From CAYYJM01 sp964471755 (GTDB lineage Bacteria > Planctomycetota > Planctomycetia > Gemmatales > Gemmataceae), in assembly GCA_964471755.1 (NCBI GenBank), contig CAYYJM010000236.1:1-9967 (forward strand): 9,967 nt of DNA. The letters run 5' to 3'. Position numbers and translations under genes: made by a program. This document shows positions 7,308-9,967 of the stretch, piece after piece; positions within the stretch are counted from its first letter, which is position 1, and each line of letters begins with the position of its first letter. The notes under the pieces are model-generated. The model had not been told where the DNA came from. It saw nothing but the letters and a program-made list of their open reading frames with translations, and searched no databases.

Positions 7308-9824
7308 TCAGTAGTTGAGCAGGAACTCGCGAGTATTCATCAGGCTCCAGAGCAGGTCCTTCAGCCCGCGTTCGGGCGAGGAACTCGCCCGGAGCAGGGC
7401 CTGGCTGGCCGATCGTTCCGCCTCGGTTGGCCGACGACTCAGCGTCCAGAGGAACAGATCCTCGATGCGCTGATTCTCGTCGGCCTGGCCAGCGAGCAGC
7501 TGCGCCACGCGCCCCTTCGGGTTGTCGATCTTCTCCAGGACGCGTGGATGATTGGCCAGGAAGAGGGTCTGGACGATCGTCGGAGTGCTGTCCCGTTCGC
7601 AGTCGCACTGAATCTCGACGGCTCGGGTGGGCCGACCGAAGATGCGGAAGGCGTAGGCCAGGGCCGGCCGTTGTTTGCCGGCCTCGACGCTGCCGGCCAC
7701 TTCGATGGCCTTCGCTCCCGCCGGCAGGCGTAACTCGGCCGGGAAGATCTCGACGCTGCCGGTGGCGTGATTCAGGGCATCGACCAGCACCTCGGCCGGC
7801 AGCCTACGCGGATAGAACGCGGCGTAGTTTCGCGTGTCCGTCTTGCTGGCCGCGTTCGTCCGGGCGCTCTGCTGATACGTCCGGCTGGTCACGATCGTCC
7901 GGTGCAGCCAGCGCAGGTCGTATCGGTTCGCGATGAACCCTTTCTCCAGCTCGGCCAGTAGGTCCGGGTGCGACGGCGGATTGAGCGGCGAGAGATGATC
8001 CGGCGGATCGACGATGCCACGACCAAAGTAGTGAGCCCAGACCCGGTTGACGATCGCCCGCGCGAAGTACGGATTCTCCGGCCGACGCAGCCAGGCCACC
8101 ACCACCGCGCGCGGATCCTGGTCGGCGGTCACCGTCACCGTTTCCTTCTCACCCAGGAGCCGGAACTCGCGTGACACCTGTCGGCCCAGTGGGCTGACGA
8201 CCTCGGCGAAGCGTGCCTTGCCGTCGGTGTGGATCTCGGCCACCTTGAGTTGCTTACTCAGGCCCTCGAGCGCCTTCGCCCGGTTGGCGATCGCCTTGCT
8301 CTCGTCCTGAATCTTCTTGACGGCCTCCTTTGTGAGGCCGCTTTTCTTCGCCGCGTCGCTCTTCCGTTTCGCCTCGTCCTTCAAGGTCTTGATCTCTCCG
8401 ACCAATCGCTCGGCCTCCTTGACAACGCCTGGACTGGAGCGAAGTTCGCCGATGCCATTGACCCGCTGGAAGAAGTTCGCGAAGTCAAGCAGATCGCTCT
8501 GCTGCCAGATGTCGTGCGGATGGCGGTGACACTGGGCGCACTCCAGACGCAGACCCAGGAAGGCGTGCGCGATCTGTAGCGTTCCCTTGACCCCGGCGGC
8601 ACCCGTTCGCTGCCAGTACAGATCGAGGGTTCGCCGCTGACTGTAGATCGTCAGTTCGGCATCCTCGCGGGCCTCCTCCTCGGCCAGGGCGCGAGCCTCC
8701 TTCACCCACTCGGCCTCGGACTTCCCCTCTCGACTGGTGGCCAGGAGGATGCCCGCGACCAGCTCATCGTAGGCGACGTTCTTCGCCAGGCGGACGCGAA
8801 GCCACTCGTGGAAGCGTCGGCTGGCCGGGAGTTCCTCCAGGCCCGCGTTGGCGAAGTAGTGGCCTGGCTTGAGCAGGTCACAGAACCGTGTCGCCCAGAG
8901 TGCGGCATGGCCCGGCCGGGCCAGCAGGTCGTCGGTCTTCTTGCTGCGCCGCTCGGGATCGGTGCTGGCCAGGAAGGCGCGAATCTCGTCGGGAGTCGGC
9001 AGCGCTCCGGTGATGTCGAGCGAGGCTCGGCGCAGGAACGTGACATCGTCGCACAGATCGGCCGGTGGGATGTGCAGCAGCTTCAGCTTGGCCAGGATGT
9101 GCCGGTCGATGAAGTTGTGTTCCTTGACCGCTGGAAAGGGCCCCTTCGCATCGCCGGGAACCAGGACCATCGCCAGAGCGGGTTCGGCCCGGTAGCGGAC
9201 GACCAGGGCCGCGTCGCCGATGCCGGTGGCGCGCACCTGGCCCGTCGCATCGACCACGGCGACGGTCGAATCACGCGACTCGAACGTACACAGGCCGGTC
9301 ACGTCCTCGCGCTGGCCGTCCGCGAAGGTCGCCTCGACGGCGAGCGTGTACTGCTCTCCCGGCCGAAGCGTTCGCTGCGTGGGCGTGACCTGCAAGCGTA
9401 CCGGGCCGGGCGAATCGAGCCGGGTTCCCCGACTGATCCACGCGCGCAGCAGGCCGTACTCGCGGGTGCCGATCGAGAGTCGGTTGCCGCCACCGTGAGC
9501 GACCTGGCCCGTGGCCTTGAGCAGCAGGAGGCTGTTGTCCGGATCGACCGGATCGAGGCGTCGGCCAAACTCCTCGCGGACGATGCGTCGGTGATCGACG
9601 GCCGGTTCGGCTCCGAAGAGCGATAGCTTGAAGCCGCCCTGACCCTTGACCGTCCCGTGGCAGGTGCCGGCGTTGCAGCCGAGGCGGCTGAACAGCGGCA
9701 CGACATGCCGGCTGAACGACACCTCGGCCGGTGGCGTGTCCGCAGCGGGCGAGGGGCCGACCAGGATCAGGCCGCACAGAAGGCCAGGGATCAGGACCGA
9801 ACGCGGACGCGATAAGGCTCGCAT
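7308..9824 (-). CDS. DUF1549/DUF1553 (PSCyt2/PSD1) protein with Ig-like domain and cytochrome-like Cys/His motifs
   Basis: The 838-residue product has the multidomain plan of planctomycete PSCyt/PSD proteins. Residues 1-27 form a signal peptide (ending PAA). Residues 35-70 hold FSRHVVPLFSRLGCNAGTCHG, a cytochrome-c-like start in which the cysteines are spaced CX4CH (C50, C55, H56). About 144-222 is a bacterial Ig-like (Big_2) domain. About 236-455 is the DUF1549 region, beginning FIDRHILAKL and containing FLRRASLDITGALPT and a true CXXCH (ECAQCHRHPHD, C429-H433). About 466-528 is a Lys/Glu/Ala-rich coiled coil. About 568-830 is DUF1553, with NPYFARAIVNRVWAHYFGRG and the Pro/His-rich LNPPSHPDLL. 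The CXXCH suggests covalent haem and an electron-transfer role, which is inference. It is first in the operon. No Shine-Dalgarno sequence is evident before the ATG; that start is preferred because it gives a complete signal peptide. Confidence 0.94.
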   Translation of the reverse strand: MRALSRPRSVLIPGLLCGLILVGPSPAADTPPAEVSFSRHVVPLFSRLGCNAGTCHGTVKGQGGFKLSLFGAEPAVDHRRIVREEFGRRLDPVDPDNSLLLLKATGQVAHGGGNRLSIGTREYGLLRAWISRGTRLDSPGPVRLQVTPTQRTLRPGEQYTLAVEATFADGQREDVTGLCTFESRDSTVAVVDATGQVRATGIGDAALVVRYRAEPALAMVLVPGDAKGPFPAVKEHNFIDRHILAKLKLLHIPPADLCDDVTFLRRASLDITGALPTPDEIRAFLASTDPERRSKKTDDLLARPGHAALWATRFCDLLKPGHYFANAGLEELPASRRFHEWLRVRLAKNVAYDELVAGILLATSREGKSEAEWVKEARALAEEEAREDAELTIYSQRRTLDLYWQRTGAAGVKGTLQIAHAFLGLRLECAQCHRHPHDIWQQSDLLDFANFFQRVNGIGELRSSPGVVKEAERLVGEIKTLKDEAKRKSDAAKKSGLTKEAVKKIQDESKAIANRAKALEGLSKQLKVAEIHTDGKARFAEVVSPLGRQVSREFRLLGEKETVTVTADQDPRAVVVAWLRRPENPYFARAIVNRVWAHYFGRGIVDPPDHLSPLNPPSHPDLLAELEKGFIANRYDLRWLHRTIVTSRTYQQSARTNAASKTDTRNYAAFYPRRLPAEVLVDALNHATGSVEIFPAELRLPAGAKAIEVAGSVEAGKQRPALAYAFRIFGRPTRAVEIQCDCERDSTPTIVQTLFLANHPRVLEKIDNPKGRVAQLLAGQADENQRIEDLFLWTLSRRPTEAERSASQALLRASSSPERGLKDLLWSLMNTREFLLNY

Positions 9825-9967
9825 GGTTGGATCATCGCGGGTGGGGTGTCACCTGAATTCGGCTCACATCGTACCATGCCCGGCGAACGGCGAGAAGCGG
9901 GCGGACGGTGTTTCAGAGCCGCGCACGCAGCGAGGCCGCAGGCCGAGCGGAGTAAGCGCACCACCAC
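9825..9967. other. Upstream region of the operon, no gene seen
   Basis: No gene is supported in these 143 nt. It should carry the operon promoter. Positions 9921-9958 are a low-complexity GC-rich run in which GGCC-GCA-GGCC (9934-9944) forms a tiny inverted repeat; it may belong to a dispersed intergenic repeat or to the tail of a gene beyond the window. Confidence 0.5.
9868..9878 (-). promoter_or_regulatory. Possible extended -10 promoter element for the operon
   Basis: The minus strand reads CATGGTACGAT: a TACGAT hexamer (9873-9868) matching four of six consensus -10 bases, preceded by the TGn extension. It lies about 44 nt before the ATG, giving a plausible short leader. No convincing -35 hexamer is visible, and such matches arise by chance, so this is a weak call. 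Confidence 0.25.

Larger units (their letters stand above)
942..9824 (-). other. Probable five-gene operon
   Basis: Five complete minus-strand genes follow one another with gaps of 39, 23, 20 and 14 nt and no intervening terminator-like structure. Three of the four downstream genes have clear ribosome-binding sites in those gaps. Flanking gaps are larger: at least 143 nt upstream and 367 nt downstream. The grouping rests on spacing and orientation only; co-transcription is inferred. Confidence 0.7.

Noticed and set aside
6066..7733. Long plus-strand open frame (555 codons) opposite the DUF1501 gene and the end of the DUF1549/DUF1553 gene
   Set aside because: It spans two well-supported genes and the gap between them on the other strand. 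Its translation is Arg/Gly/His-rich without family motifs. GC-rich codon use commonly leaves the opposite frame open.
1..9967. CRISPR arrays, tRNA or rRNA genes, transposases, prophage or defence genes
   Set aside because: No regularly spaced repeats, RNA gene signatures, terminal inverted repeats or matching protein motifs were seen on either strand.

Overview
The window is GC-rich bacterial DNA, and every convincing gene lies on the minus strand. It very probably comes from a planctomycete. The main evidence is an adjacent pair of genes: one with an N-terminal Cys/His haem-like motif, a bacterial Ig-like domain and DUF1549/DUF1553 (PSCyt2/PSD1) regions, and one encoding a Tat-exported DUF1501 protein. 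Such pairs are greatly expanded in Planctomycetes. The window does not identify the genus.

Layout, in order of transcription (right to left): positions 9825-9967 are non-coding with a possible extended -10 element. Next come five genes in one direction with gaps of only 39, 23, 20 and 14 nt, which looks like one operon: a DUF1549/DUF1553 protein (7308-9824), a DUF1501 protein (5964-7268), a large secreted kelch-type beta-propeller protein (3649-5940), a CoA-acylating methylmalonate/malonate-semialdehyde dehydrogenase of the MmsA/IolA type (2126-3628), and a secreted P1/S58 (DmpA/BapA-like) self-processing aminopeptidase (942-2111). A gap of 367 nt follows; it holds a nested inverted repeat just past the peptidase stop and a more AT-rich patch. 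The last gene (1-574, cut by the window edge) is the N-terminal part of a lipoprotein periplasmic adaptor (HlyD/MFP family) of an efflux system.

How the genes may work together: the first three products carry export signals, as does the last. Only the dehydrogenase looks cytoplasmic. DUF1549/DUF1553 and DUF1501 proteins are routinely encoded together, but their biochemical role is not settled. The most testable idea comes from the last two operon genes. P1-family enzymes of the BapA type release beta-amino acids from peptides. After transamination, beta-alanine or beta-aminoisobutyrate gives malonate or methylmalonate semialdehyde, the substrates of MmsA-type enzymes. No transaminase is present here, so this link is a hypothesis. 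I see no CRISPR array, tRNA, rRNA, insertion sequence or phage gene, and no defence or other clearly new multi-gene system.
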